A stretch of DNA of 55,634 bases from Candidatus Dormiibacterota bacterium (GTDB lineage: Bacteria; Chloroflexota; Dormibacteria; Dormibacterales; Dormibacteraceae). The stretch covers positions 1 to 55,634 of the forward strand of contig CATPBO010000038.1 in assembly GCA_955652835.1 (NCBI GenBank). Direction: 5' to 3'. Of this stretch, positions 35,631 through 45,086 are shown one piece after another. A program made the translations under genes and the position numbers. The notes below the pieces were generated by a model. The model had not been told where the DNA came from. It ran no database searches and saw only the letters and a program-made list of their open reading frames with translations. The number at the start of each line of letters is the position of its first letter. Position 1 is the first letter of the stretch.

Positions 35631-36607
35631 AGTGACTGCGTACCTTCCGCCGCCGAGTCACCGACGGGTTTGTCGCCCAGGCCGTCGGAGACCACGCGTG
35701 GATCGGATTCGAGCTTCAGGTTCGCCCCACGCGCTTCGAGCTCAAGTAGGCTGGCGAAGTCCTGGTCGCCCATCCCGTTTCCGACGAGGTTCATGACGAT
35801 CTGATGGACCAGCGCGGAGACCGGCATTGGCACGTTCAGGTGGCGCGCCTCGAAGAGACCGAGCTCGAAATCCTTGCGCAGCAGGTGACCGGTGAATGTC
35901 GGCTTGAAGTCAAGGTTCACGAACGCGGGCGTCTTATAGCGAGTGAAGGTTGAGCCCATCACGCTTTCGTTGAGAAATTCGAGGTAGTCGGCGCGAGAGA
36001 TTCCGCCGCGCTCAGCCAGGACTGTGGTCTCCGCCATGATCTGGGTCACCACACCGAGTACGAGGTTGTGACAGATCTTGACCAGCCGCGCGCTCTCGCC
36101 CTCGCCGACGTACACCACGCTCGTCCCGAGCATCTGCAGGTAGGGCAGTGAAATATCGAAGGCGTCGCGCGCTCCCGAGACCGCCATCGTGAGCTTGCCT
36201 GCCTTCGCGACCTTTGCATTGCCGCTGACCGGCGCCGCGAGGAGCGCAGCACCAAGGTGCTCGGCTTTGGCTCGAGTCTCCCTGGAGACCGCCATCGAAA
36301 CAGTTGACGTGTCGACGACGATACGGGGCACCCGGCCGCCGTTAGAAAGGAGTCCGTGGGGGCCGGTCATCACGGCCGCGAAGTCCGGCGAGTCCGCGAC
36401 CGACACGATGACGATGTCTCGATCGGCGAGATCCGCGGGCTGGTCGACGATGCGGGCGCCGAGCGACGCAAGCGGCTCGGCCTTGGCTCGCGTGCGGTTG
36501 TAAACGGTGACGTCGCACCCGCCCGTGAGCAGACGAGTGGCGAGCGCATAACCCATGCGGCCGGTCCCGATCCAGCCCAGCTTGTGTTCAGCAGCGCCCA
36601 ACGTCAT
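35627..36607 (-). CDS. NAD(P)-dependent beta-hydroxyacid dehydrogenase (HIBADH family)
   Basis: LGWIGTGRMGYALATRLLTGGCDVTVYNRTRAKAEPL; LLAAPVSGNAKVAKAGKLTMAVSG; KICHNLVLGVVTQIMAE. Confidence 0.92.
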   Translation of the reverse strand: MTLGAAEHKLGWIGTGRMGYALATRLLTGGCDVTVYNRTRAKAEPLASLGARIVDQPADLADRDIVIVSVADSPDFAAVMTGPHGLLSNGGRVPRIVVDTSTVSMAVSRETRAKAEHLGAALLAAPVSGNAKVAKAGKLTMAVSGARDAFDISLPYLQMLGTSVVYVGEGESARLVKICHNLVLGVVTQIMAETTVLAERGGISRADYLEFLNESVMGSTFTRYKTPAFVNLDFKPTFTGHLLRKDFELGLFEARHLNVPMPVSALVHQIVMNLVGNGMGDQDFASLLELEARGANLKLESDPRVVSDGLGDKPVGDSAAEGTQSL

Positions 36608-36626
36608 GCATCCTCAACATCGAATA

Positions 36627-36642
36627 GAGCAAACGTTTGCTC
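36627..36642. promoter_or_regulatory. LacI-type operator (perfect 16-bp palindrome)
   Basis: GAGCAAACGTTTGCTC directly upstream of the 36607 (-) start. Confidence 0.75.
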
Positions 36643-36654
36643 AGCACTCATAGA

Positions 36655-37710
36655 CTACTCGCCAATGCCGCGTGATGCGACGTTAACGGCGTTTAGAACC
36701 TCAGCTCCAGATGCCGTGGATCCGCGGATGACGAGCTGTGGTGCGTAGACGACGCGCTTGGGCGTGACCTGGCCACTATCGATCTGCTCGAGCACCAAGC
36801 GCGCGGCTGCACTGCCGAACTCGTGTATCGGCACATGCACCGTGGTCAGCCCAGGGATGAGCCTGCCGGCAAGCGGGATGTCGTTGTAGCCGACGATGGC
36901 CAGGTCCTCCGGCACCCGGAGGCCCAATCGCCGAGCCACGCCATAAGCTCCGACCGCCACCATGTCGGTGACTGCGAAGACCGCGGTCGGTGGCTCCTGC
37001 AACGCCATCAGGCGTTCCGTTGCGCGCATCCCGCCATCTTCGACGAAGCCGGCTTCCGCCTGGAGCTCTGGCTCTGCCCGCAATCGGGACTCCACCATCG
37101 CCATCTGAAATCCGCGGCGGCGGAGCACGCCGGTGCTCACCGTCGACTGGCCCGCCAGGTGGCCGATTCGAACGTGGCCGGAGCTGATCAGGTGCTGGGT
37201 CGCCAGGCGCGCACCGATCACGTCGTCCGAGCCGACGAACGGGTCCAATCCCTCGTCGCTGAAGCGATTCACGAGCGCGTAGGGGATGCGCTGGTGCCGG
37301 AGCCAGCGGACGGCTTGGTCTTTGAGGAACGAGCTGGCGAGGATCACGCCGTCGACGCGGCGCGCGATGAGGCTGTGTAGATGCGCGCGCTGGCGGTCCG
37401 GACTGCCATCGGTGTTGCAGAGCAGAACCTGGTAGCCGCGCGGCGCAGCGCCGTCTTCGATGCCGCGGAAGAGCGCCCCGAAGAACGGGTTGGTGATGTC
37501 GGGGATGACCACGGCCAGCACCAGGGTCTGCCGAAGCTTGAGGCCGCGAGCGACCCCGTTCGGCCGGTACTCGGTCTCGCGCAGCAGCGCCTCGATGCGG
37601 GCCCGAGTCGTCGGACCGATGCGCAGGCTCGGATCCTGGTTGACGACGCGAGAGACCGTCGACGGGTGTACTTTGGCCCGCGCCGCGAGCTCTTTCAGGG
37701 TCGTCGGCAT
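36655..37710 (-). CDS. LacI family transcriptional regulator
   Basis: TTLKELAARAKVHPSTVSRVVNQDPSLRIGPTTRARIEALLRETEYRPNGVARGLK plus periplasmic-binding-like domain. Confidence 0.95.
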   Translation of the reverse strand: MPTTLKELAARAKVHPSTVSRVVNQDPSLRIGPTTRARIEALLRETEYRPNGVARGLKLRQTLVLAVVIPDITNPFFGALFRGIEDGAAPRGYQVLLCNTDGSPDRQRAHLHSLIARRVDGVILASSFLKDQAVRWLRHQRIPYALVNRFSDEGLDPFVGSDDVIGARLATQHLISSGHVRIGHLAGQSTVSTGVLRRRGFQMAMVESRLRAEPELQAEAGFVEDGGMRATERLMALQEPPTAVFAVTDMVAVGAYGVARRLGLRVPEDLAIVGYNDIPLAGRLIPGLTTVHVPIHEFGSAAARLVLEQIDSGQVTPKRVVYAPQLVIRGSTASGAEVLNAVNVASRGIGE

Positions 37711-37756
37711 GACCGCAACCGCCTGATTGACATTCGTTTCACCCGTGAATACGATA

Positions 37757-37772
37757 GGGCAATCGTTTGTTC
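37757..37772. promoter_or_regulatory. Second LacI-type operator-like site in the lacI/livK-like divergent region
   Basis: GGGCAATCGTTTGTTC; reverse complement GAACAAACGATTGCCC matches the 36627 palindrome at 13 of 16 positions. Confidence 0.55.
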
Positions 37773-37819
37773 ACGACAAATGATTTGAACGTCAGGCCTG
37801 GGAGTAGGAAGGAGCGAGC

Positions 37820-39034
37820 ATGCGCAAACGCTTGATTGCGGCCGTTGTGGCGGCCCTGGGTTTGATGGCAGCGGCGTGCGGCGGGAGCACGACGCCCACC
37901 GCCCCGGCCGCCCCCATCACCATTGGCGTTTCCGTCTCACAGACCGGAGACTTTTCGGGCGACGGCAAAGCGCTGGTTCAGGGGTACGACCTTTGGGCGC
38001 AGGACATCAACGCCAAGGGTGGCCTGAACGGACACAAGGTCACGATGAAATATGTCGACGACACGAGCAGCGCGCAGCAGGTCGTGACCAACTATCAGAA
38101 CCTGATCACAGTGGACAAGGTTGCACTCGTGTTCGGACCCTTCTCGAGCCTTCTGACAATCCCTGCCTCCACCGTTGTCGCACGCTACAACTACGCCTTC
38201 CCAGAGCCGGCCGGCGGCGGCCCGCACGTCTTCGACCGCGGCCTGACAAATGTCTTCTTTGTTCAGCCTGCAGCCGTCGAAGACAACCTCGTGAGCTACA
38301 CGAAGTACTTGCTTTCGCTGCCGGCCGGCCAGCGTCCTGCCAGCGCGGCGTACGCGACACAGGACGACCCGTTCACGCAGCCGCAGGTTGACAAGGCGAA
38401 GAGCCTGCTCGAGGCGGGCGGCATCAAGACTTCCTACTACAAGGTTTACCCGGCGGAGACCACCGACTTCACTCCAATTGCGCTGGCCGTCGCCAACTCG
38501 CAGGCTGACGCTGTCATTCTCGGCACGCAACTTCCGGACGCGGTGGCGTTTCCGAAGACCTTCGTCCAGCAGCACTACAACCCCAAGACCATCATCGAGA
38601 CCACCGGACCCGACCAGGGCGCCGTTTTCTCGGGCAAGCTGGGCGCCAACACCGACGGGATCATGGTCCCGGCGGGCTGGACCCCAGATGCGAAGGCTTA
38701 CGGCAACGACAAGTTTGTCAGCGAGTTCATCGCCAAATACGGCGGCACTTCAGCCGACATCAGCGCGGACGCGGCGGAGGCCTATAGCGTCGGCCAGGTC
38801 GTCGACCAGGCCGCGGTCAAGGCCAACAGCATCGACAACGCAAAGCTGATCAGCACCCTTCACAACGGCAGCTACAACACGATCCAGGGCCCGATGTCGT
38901 TTGACGCGACAGGCAAGCCGGTGGGCGGAGTGGGCGTGTACATCGAGCAGTGGCAGAGCGGCAAGGCGATCTTCGTCTACCCGGCGACCGTCGCTTCTGC
39001 GCCGCCTGAGTATCCGAAGAAGAGCTGGCAGTAA
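37820..39034 (+). CDS. Liv-type ABC transporter substrate-binding lipoprotein
   Basis: Lipobox GLMAAACGGS; ITIGVSVSQTGDFSGDGKALVQGYDLWAQDINAKGGLNGHKVTMKYVDDTS. Confidence 0.93.
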   Translation: MRKRLIAAVVAALGLMAAACGGSTTPTAPAAPITIGVSVSQTGDFSGDGKALVQGYDLWAQDINAKGGLNGHKVTMKYVDDTSSAQQVVTNYQNLITVDKVALVFGPFSSLLTIPASTVVARYNYAFPEPAGGGPHVFDRGLTNVFFVQPAAVEDNLVSYTKYLLSLPAGQRPASAAYATQDDPFTQPQVDKAKSLLEAGGIKTSYYKVYPAETTDFTPIALAVANSQADAVILGTQLPDAVAFPKTFVQQHYNPKTIIETTGPDQGAVFSGKLGANTDGIMVPAGWTPDAKAYGNDKFVSEFIAKYGGTSADISADAAEAYSVGQVVDQAAVKANSIDNAKLISTLHNGSYNTIQGPMSFDATGKPVGGVGVYIEQWQSGKAIFVYPATVASAPPEYPKKSWQ

Positions 39035-39041
39035 CTGGCGC

Positions 39042-39069
39042 GGGGACGGTGACGGGGGGCGCCGTCCCC
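39042..39069 (+). terminator. Hairpin between the binding-protein gene and the permease genes
   Basis: GGGGACGG-tgacggggggcg-CCGTCCCC just after stop 39034. Confidence 0.5.
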
Positions 39070-39089
39070 AACTAACTTAGAAAGTTACT

Positions 39090-39965
39090 TTGACCCTGGT
39101 CCTGGAAGCAGCCGTCCTCGGCGTCCTCACCGGCGGCGTCTACGCCCTGATGGCCTCCGGCCTCACGTTGATTTTTGGGGTCATGCGCATTATCAACGTC
39201 GGTCACGGCGCGCTCGTCGTGCTCGGCGCATATCTCAGCTTCGCCGCGTCGCGATCCCTGCATATAGACCCGTTCCTGACCCTCGTGATCACGATGCCGG
39301 TCATGTTCCTTCTGGGCATGGTGCTCCAAATCGTGTTCATCAGGCCGCTGAAAACCGACCGTGAGGCCCTCTCCGTGCTGGTCACCTATGCGCTGGCCCT
39401 GGGCATCGAGGGCTTGCTCGGCTACTTCTTCACCGCGAACTACACGCAGCTGCAAGCCTGGTACGACACGGCCAGCTTCCCGATCGGCAGCTTCCGTATC
39501 ACCTACGTCTATGTTTTCGGGTTTGCGCTCTGCCTGGCGATCCTCGCCGTGATGTTCCTCGTCCTATATCGCACGACGTTCGGTGCGTCCATCCGGGCCA
39601 CCATGCTCAACCGCACCGCGGCACAGCTGATCGGCATCGACGTTGATCGGGTGTCCGCAGTCGCCTTCGGAATCGGTATGGCCACCGCCGCCGCGGGAGG
39701 CGTCGTGTTCGGGATCACGACCGCCTTCAACCCGGGCAGCCACTATGACCTGATCTCGAGGCTCCTCACGATCATCGTGCTTGGAGGGCTCGGGAGCCTG
39801 CGTGGCGCGATTGTCGCCGCCTTGATCATGCTGGTGTCTGAAGACATCACCGCCGTGCTCATCTCCCCCGTATGGGCGAATTTCGTGTTCTTCGTCATCC
39901 TGGTCGGCGTCCTGCTCATCCGGCCCCAGGGCCTCTACGGCGTCCGCGTGCGGGACCGGCTGTGA
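39090..39965 (+). CDS. livH: Branched-chain amino acid ABC transporter permease (LivH-like)
   Basis: GGVYALMASGLTLIFGVMRIINVGHGALVVLGAYLSF; GGLGSLRGAIVAALI; TTG start. Confidence 0.93.
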   Translation: MTLVLEAAVLGVLTGGVYALMASGLTLIFGVMRIINVGHGALVVLGAYLSFAASRSLHIDPFLTLVITMPVMFLLGMVLQIVFIRPLKTDREALSVLVTYALALGIEGLLGYFFTANYTQLQAWYDTASFPIGSFRITYVYVFGFALCLAILAVMFLVLYRTTFGASIRATMLNRTAAQLIGIDVDRVSAVAFGIGMATAAAGGVVFGITTAFNPGSHYDLISRLLTIIVLGGLGSLRGAIVAALIMLVSEDITAVLISPVWANFVFFVILVGVLLIRPQGLYGVRVRDRL

Positions 39966-40978
39966 GACTTTTGCGACAGGCCAACAATCTCAAGGTCAGC
40001 GGCATCGTCGTGCTCTTCGCGATCGCGCTGGCGCTGCCCGCTATCTCCCCCGACCCGGCAACAACCAACATCGCGGTGTTCACCATGATGTACATCGGCC
40101 TGGCCACCGCCTGGAACATCATGGGCGGCTACACCGGCTACATCTCGCTCGGCCACGCGGGTTTCTTTGGTTTCGGTTCCTACACCCTGGGCCTGCTCCT
40201 CGCACACCTCGGAATCAAGGCCGGATACACGCCATTTCTGTTCGTGCCGCTCGCCGGTCTCGCCACCGCCGTGCTCGCGCTCGCGATCGGATGGTTCGCT
40301 CTCCGCACGCGGGCGGCGACCTTTGTCATCGTGACCATCGCCTTCATGTTCATGCTGCAGCTGCTCGCGGAAAACCTCGTGGGCTTGACTGGAGGTGGCG
40401 GAGGTCTGAGCTTTCCGGTGCCGCCTTGGGGAGGTGACTACTTCAACACCCCGTACTACTACGCGATGCTCGCCCTCGCGACCCTCGGCCTTGCCATCTC
40501 GTGGCGGATTCGCCGCTCGAAGTTCGGCCTCGGCCTGCTCGCGATTCGCGACGACGAAGACAAGGCTCTCGCCGTGGGGGTCCCCACCCGCGCCTTCAAG
40601 CTGACCGCGTTCGTGGTGAGCGCGACTCTGGTCGGGATGATCGGCGGCGTGTACGGCTACTACGTGACCTACATCTATCCCCAGTTCGTTGTCGACCCGC
40701 TGATCGGCATCTCCATGGTGTTGATGGTCTTTCTCGGCGGGCTCGGCACTATCAGCGGACCGGTTCTGGGAGCTCTCATCCTGGAACCGGCGCAGCTCTG
40801 GCTTGCTTACAACTTCGGGGCGAGCCGGCTTTACCTGGTTATGTACGCCGCGGTCTTCCTTGGCGTGATCCTGCTGCTGCCTCGCGGCATCGTTCCTTCG
40901 CTGGTGGAGCTGGTCGAGCGATGGAGGGCTCGCACCGGGCCTTCGGCGTCCGCGCCATCCAAGGCGGTGGCGCCGTGA
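39962..40978 (+). CDS. livM: Branched-chain amino acid ABC transporter permease (LivM-like)
   Basis: GGYTGYISLGHAGFFGFGSYTLGLLLAHLG; GGLGTISGPVLGALILEP; GTG start 39962 (ORF-track start is too early). Confidence 0.92.
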   Translation: MRLLRQANNLKVSGIVVLFAIALALPAISPDPATTNIAVFTMMYIGLATAWNIMGGYTGYISLGHAGFFGFGSYTLGLLLAHLGIKAGYTPFLFVPLAGLATAVLALAIGWFALRTRAATFVIVTIAFMFMLQLLAENLVGLTGGGGGLSFPVPPWGGDYFNTPYYYAMLALATLGLAISWRIRRSKFGLGLLAIRDDEDKALAVGVPTRAFKLTAFVVSATLVGMIGGVYGYYVTYIYPQFVVDPLIGISMVLMVFLGGLGTISGPVLGALILEPAQLWLAYNFGASRLYLVMYAAVFLGVILLLPRGIVPSLVELVERWRARTGPSASAPSKAVAP

Positions 40979-41706
40979 GCCTGCTTCAGATCGACAACCT
41001 GTCCAAGCGCTTCGGGGGCGTGGTCGCCGTCGACGACTGCTCTCTGGCGGTCGCGCCGGGAAGCATCACCGGCCTGATCGGACCCAATGGTTCAGGCAAG
41101 ACTACCGTCTTCAACCTCGTCACGGGTTTCATCCGCAAGGACACGGGAAGCGTGTCCTTTAATTCGAAGTCGATCGACGGTCTCGGACCAGACCGAATCT
41201 ACGGACTCGGCATCGGCCGCACATTTCAGCTGGCCCGCATCTTTCCCCGCCTCACCGCAGTGGAGAACATGCTCGTGCCCGTGCGGCGCAAGGGCTTGCG
41301 CGCGCTGTTCTCACGCGCCGACTGGGGTCACGAGAAGGCCCGCGCCATGGAGATGCTCGAGTTCCTGGAGATTTCGCACGTCGCCAATAGTCTCGGCGGC
41401 GCGCTGTCGTACGGGCAGCGGAAGCTGCTCGAGCTCGGCGCCGTGATGATGGCCGAGCCTCAGCTCGTCCTGCTCGACGAGCCGGCCGGTGGCGTCAACC
41501 CCGCGTTGCTCGAGCGCATCGGCGACCGCATCCGCCGCTTGAACGACCGCGGGATCACGTTCCTGCTGGTCGAGCACAACATGAGCTTTGTGATGAACCT
41601 GTGCTCTGAGGTCGTCGTTCTCTACCGAGGACGGCCCATAGCCACGGGCGCGCCGGAAGCCGTGCGCAAGGACCCGACTGTGCTTGACGCCTACCTGGGA
41701 GCCTGA
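40975..41706 (+). CDS. livG: ABC transporter ATP-binding protein (LivG-like)
   Basis: GPNGSGKTTVFNLVTGF, LSYGQRKLLELG, LVLLDEPAGGVNP; start GTG 40975. Confidence 0.92.
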   Translation: MSLLQIDNLSKRFGGVVAVDDCSLAVAPGSITGLIGPNGSGKTTVFNLVTGFIRKDTGSVSFNSKSIDGLGPDRIYGLGIGRTFQLARIFPRLTAVENMLVPVRRKGLRALFSRADWGHEKARAMEMLEFLEISHVANSLGGALSYGQRKLLELGAVMMAEPQLVLLDEPAGGVNPALLERIGDRIRRLNDRGITFLLVEHNMSFVMNLCSEVVVLYRGRPIATGAPEAVRKDPTVLDAYLGA

Positions 41707-41707
41707 C

Positions 41708-42427
41708 GTGGGGGCCTTCCTGGAGCTGGTAGGGGTTCGGGCGGGGTATGGCGGAGGCGACATCCTCCAGGGTCTAGATCTGAGCGTCGAGGAAGGAAGC
41801 CTCACGTGCATCGTGGGACCTAACGGCGCCGGCAAATCCACCGTACTGCGCGTCGTCAGCGGGCTTCTCCGACCGACGGCGGGCACGGTTCAATTTCGGG
41901 GCGAGTCGCTCGCCGGCCGGAGTCCGCGGGCGATTCTCGGACGGGGGATAGTCCAGGTGCCGCAAGAGCGGAGCCTGTTTCCGACCATGACCGTCTGGGA
42001 GAACGTCCGCCTCGGGGCCTTCACCGTCCACGATCGCAGCCTTGTCGCGAAACGGATGGCGGCCGTGTGCGAGACCTTTCCGATCGTCGCCGAGCGCCGC
42101 CACGAACCCGCCGCCTCGCTTTCCGGAGGCCAGCAGAAGATCGTGGAGTTCGCACGCGCCCTCATGCTCGACCCGTCGCTGCTGATCCTCGACGAGCCCT
42201 CGATGGGCCTCGACCCAAAGACCCGTTCCCTGGTTTTCAACACCGTGAGAGACATGAACAAGGCCGGCCGCACCCTGCTTCTCGTCGAACAGAACGCGCG
42301 CTCCGGGCTCGGGATCGCCACGCATGGTGTCGTCATGGAGACCGGCCGGGTGCGGCTTCAGGGACCTGGCCAGGAAGTGCTCGACAACCCGGAGATCGGG
42401 CGCCTCTACCTTGGGGCGACCGCATGA
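41708..42427 (+). CDS. livF: ABC transporter ATP-binding protein (LivF-like)
   Basis: GPNGAGKSTVLRVVSGLL, LSGGQQKIVEFARAL, LLILDEPSMGLDP; start GTG 41708. Confidence 0.92.
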   Translation: MGAFLELVGVRAGYGGGDILQGLDLSVEEGSLTCIVGPNGAGKSTVLRVVSGLLRPTAGTVQFRGESLAGRSPRAILGRGIVQVPQERSLFPTMTVWENVRLGAFTVHDRSLVAKRMAAVCETFPIVAERRHEPAASLSGGQQKIVEFARALMLDPSLLILDEPSMGLDPKTRSLVFNTVRDMNKAGRTLLLVEQNARSGLGIATHGVVMETGRVRLQGPGQEVLDNPEIGRLYLGATA

Positions 42428-44016
42428 GCGGGTACGACATCATCTTTGCGGGAGCTGGACACAACAACCTGGTCACGGCCGCCTATGCGGCGAAAGCCGG
42501 CTTTCGCGTCCTGGTGCTCGAAGGCGCGGCGCGCATCGGCGGAAACACAACCTGCGAAGAGCTGACCCTGCCCGGCTACGTTCACGACCCCTGCGCCACG
42601 GCGCACAACCTGATCCAGAGCAACCCGCTGATGCGCAACAACGAGCTGGATCTGGATCGATATGGGCTCACCTACCTCTCTCCCGACCCGGTGTTCACGA
42701 TGCCCTTCCTGGACGGAGCGTCAATCACGATGTGGCGCGACCTGGATCGCACCTGCGCCGAGCTGGCCCGCTTCTCGCCGCCAGACGCCAAGGCGTACCG
42801 CGAGCTGCTCGCGGACTGGGACGTGATGGCGCCGGTGGTCAACGCGGAGCGGGCCATGCCGCCTCAACCACCCAACGAGGTCGATGCGCTGACGCGGCAG
42901 AGCGCGCTGGGCGACGAGATGCTCACCATCCGGCGCGCCACCGCGCTCGACATCATCAAGCAGCGATTCCGCGAGGATCACGTGCGCGCCTTCTTCGCCT
43001 GGATCGCGTTCATGACCCTCCATCCGCTTGACGAATCGGAGACGGGACTCATGGCTTTCTCGCTCGTCGCCGGTCGCCAGCGTTTCAGCTGGATCGTGCC
43101 CGAGGGCGGCTCCATCCAGCTGCCGATGGCGCTCGCGCGCATCATCGACGAGCACGGCGGCACGATCCTGACCTCGAAACCGATCGTGCGTATCGATGTC
43201 GAAAACGGACATGCGACAGCCGTGGAGACATCAGACGGTGCGAGGTACCAGGCAGGCAAGGCCATCGTGTCAACAATCCACGTCAAGCACCTTGGCGGCC
43301 TGGTCGGCGAGGAGCACCTGCCCGACGCGTATCGCGCCGGCGTCGCGCGATGGGAGCCAAATCTCACGATGTTCGCGACGCACTACGCGACGAGCGAGGC
43401 TCCTCGATTCAACACCGAGCGGGGCGCCGAGCCCAGCGTCACGGTGGGTGCATTGGAGTCGCTCGAGGCTTACGACGCGATGTTGGCCGCCTACCGGTCC
43501 GGCCGCATCGACCTGAAGGAACCGGTTTTTCTGGCGCTGACGCCCACTGTGATCGACCCCTCGAGAGCGCCGGCTGGCAGGCACACGTTCAAGCTCGTCA
43601 GCTTTCTGCCGTACGAGCTGGCAGAGGGCCCGGAGCATTGGGACCAGGTCAAGGGTGAGGTGTCGAACGTGCTGTTCGATCGGTTTGCCCGCCTGTCTCC
43701 AAACCTCTCGAAGAGCATCGTCCTCGCCGAGCATGTCAACAGCCCGCTCGACCTCGAGCGCCGCAACCCGGCCAACTGGCGCGGCTCATGCCATGGTGGC
43801 GCCAACTCCCCCGAGCAGAGCGGGTACTTCCGGCCGGTCGAAGGTTGGTCCTCGTACCGAACCCCGGTCGCCGGCCTGTACCAGAACGGCGCTTGCACCC
43901 ACCCCGGCGGTTCCGTCTCGGGCCTACCCGGCCGCAACTGTGCCGGCATCCTCCTGCAAGACCTTGGTTCGAGCCTGCAAGAAGCCATCGCACGCAAAGA
44001 CACGGCCAAGCCGTGA
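42424..44016 (+). CDS. FAD-dependent oxidoreductase (phytoene dehydrogenase / PYROXD2-like)
   Basis: YDIIFAGAGHNNLVTAAYAAKAGFRVLVLEGAARIGGNT; C-terminal GLYQNGACTHPGGSVSGLPGRNCAGILLQDL; start ATG 42424. Confidence 0.9.
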   Translation: MSGYDIIFAGAGHNNLVTAAYAAKAGFRVLVLEGAARIGGNTTCEELTLPGYVHDPCATAHNLIQSNPLMRNNELDLDRYGLTYLSPDPVFTMPFLDGASITMWRDLDRTCAELARFSPPDAKAYRELLADWDVMAPVVNAERAMPPQPPNEVDALTRQSALGDEMLTIRRATALDIIKQRFREDHVRAFFAWIAFMTLHPLDESETGLMAFSLVAGRQRFSWIVPEGGSIQLPMALARIIDEHGGTILTSKPIVRIDVENGHATAVETSDGARYQAGKAIVSTIHVKHLGGLVGEEHLPDAYRAGVARWEPNLTMFATHYATSEAPRFNTERGAEPSVTVGALESLEAYDAMLAAYRSGRIDLKEPVFLALTPTVIDPSRAPAGRHTFKLVSFLPYELAEGPEHWDQVKGEVSNVLFDRFARLSPNLSKSIVLAEHVNSPLDLERRNPANWRGSCHGGANSPEQSGYFRPVEGWSSYRTPVAGLYQNGACTHPGGSVSGLPGRNCAGILLQDLGSSLQEAIARKDTAKP

Positions 44017-45086
44017 CTGCGCAGGCGGCCGCAAATCGTGTTCAGGTTGCAGCCCACCATTGGCGGCCACGATTCATCGCCAACGGCGTCGATGTCAACG
44101 ACTTCGACGAGACGGTCGCGAGAACCACGGAGTGGAAGGATTGGGCGCCCAACTGGCGGACCGTCGGCGAGATGCATGAGGCGCTGGGTCGCGAAGCTAA
44201 GGAGCGCGGGCGTGACCTGACCGCGGCCCGGGCTTTTCAGCGAGCCGGGTGGTGCTACCACCTGGGCAAGTTCCTGTGGTTCGAAGACCTCGGGGTCCAC
44301 GCTGAGCTGCGTGACCGCTCGGTATCCGTCTACCGCGAGGCTCTCCCCCACCTGGATCCACCGGCGGAACGCCTCGAGATTCCCTTCGAAGGCCGGTTCA
44401 TCCCTGGCAACCTGCGGCGGCCGAGGGCAGCTGGCCGCTCGCCGTTGGTCCTACTCGTCCCGGGCCTCGACTCCTCGAAGGAGGAGCTCTTCACCATCGA
44501 GGACGACTTCCTAACGCGCGGGATGGCGACCCTGACCATCGACGGTCCGGGCCAGTCGGAGAACTCGGTTCACTTCGCGATGCGACCCAACTGGGAAACG
44601 GTCATCACGCCTCTTCTCGACGAGCTCGCGCGCGGGGACCTCGGCGTAGACCTGGATCGTGTCGGCTTCATGGGCATCAGCATGGGTGCGATCTACGGCG
44701 CTAGGGCGGCTGCTCGCGAGCGCCGGCTCCGTGCGCTTGTAGCGCTGGCCGGACCCTACAACCTCGGCGAGTGCTGGGACGCCCTGAACCCGCTCACCAA
44801 GAGCGGCTACGTCTTCTACACGAAGTCGGCGGACGAAGCCGAGGCCAAGCGCAAGGCGTACACGCTCAACCTGGAGGGAGTGCTCGGCCAGGTCACTCAG
44901 CCCATGCTGGTCATCCACGGCGCGAAGGACCGGCTCTTTCCGCCGGCACAGGCTGAGCGCATCGCTCGCGAGGCGGGCAACGCCACGCTGGTTATGTACC
45001 CGGATGGCAACCACGTCTGCAACAACATCGCCTACAAATACCGGCCGCTCATGGCCGACTGGCTGGCCGAACGCCTGGGTGAGTGA
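44013..45086 (+). CDS. Alpha/beta hydrolase (FrsA/DUF1100-like)
   Basis: PLVLLVPGLDSSKEE; VGFMGISMGAIYGARAAA; PMLVIHGAKDRLFPPAQAERIA; start GTG 44013. Confidence 0.88.
   Translation: MTAQAAANRVQVAAHHWRPRFIANGVDVNDFDETVARTTEWKDWAPNWRTVGEMHEALGREAKERGRDLTAARAFQRAGWCYHLGKFLWFEDLGVHAELRDRSVSVYREALPHLDPPAERLEIPFEGRFIPGNLRRPRAAGRSPLVLLVPGLDSSKEELFTIEDDFLTRGMATLTIDGPGQSENSVHFAMRPNWETVITPLLDELARGDLGVDLDRVGFMGISMGAIYGARAAARERRLRALVALAGPYNLGECWDALNPLTKSGYVFYTKSADEAEAKRKAYTLNLEGVLGQVTQPMLVIHGAKDRLFPPAQAERIAREAGNATLVMYPDGNHVCNNIAYKYRPLMADWLAERLGE

Noticed and set aside
34641-35804. 387-aa plus-strand ORF
   Set aside because: Opposite-strand shadow of the clearly recognisable E1-alpha gene; no recognisable motifs.
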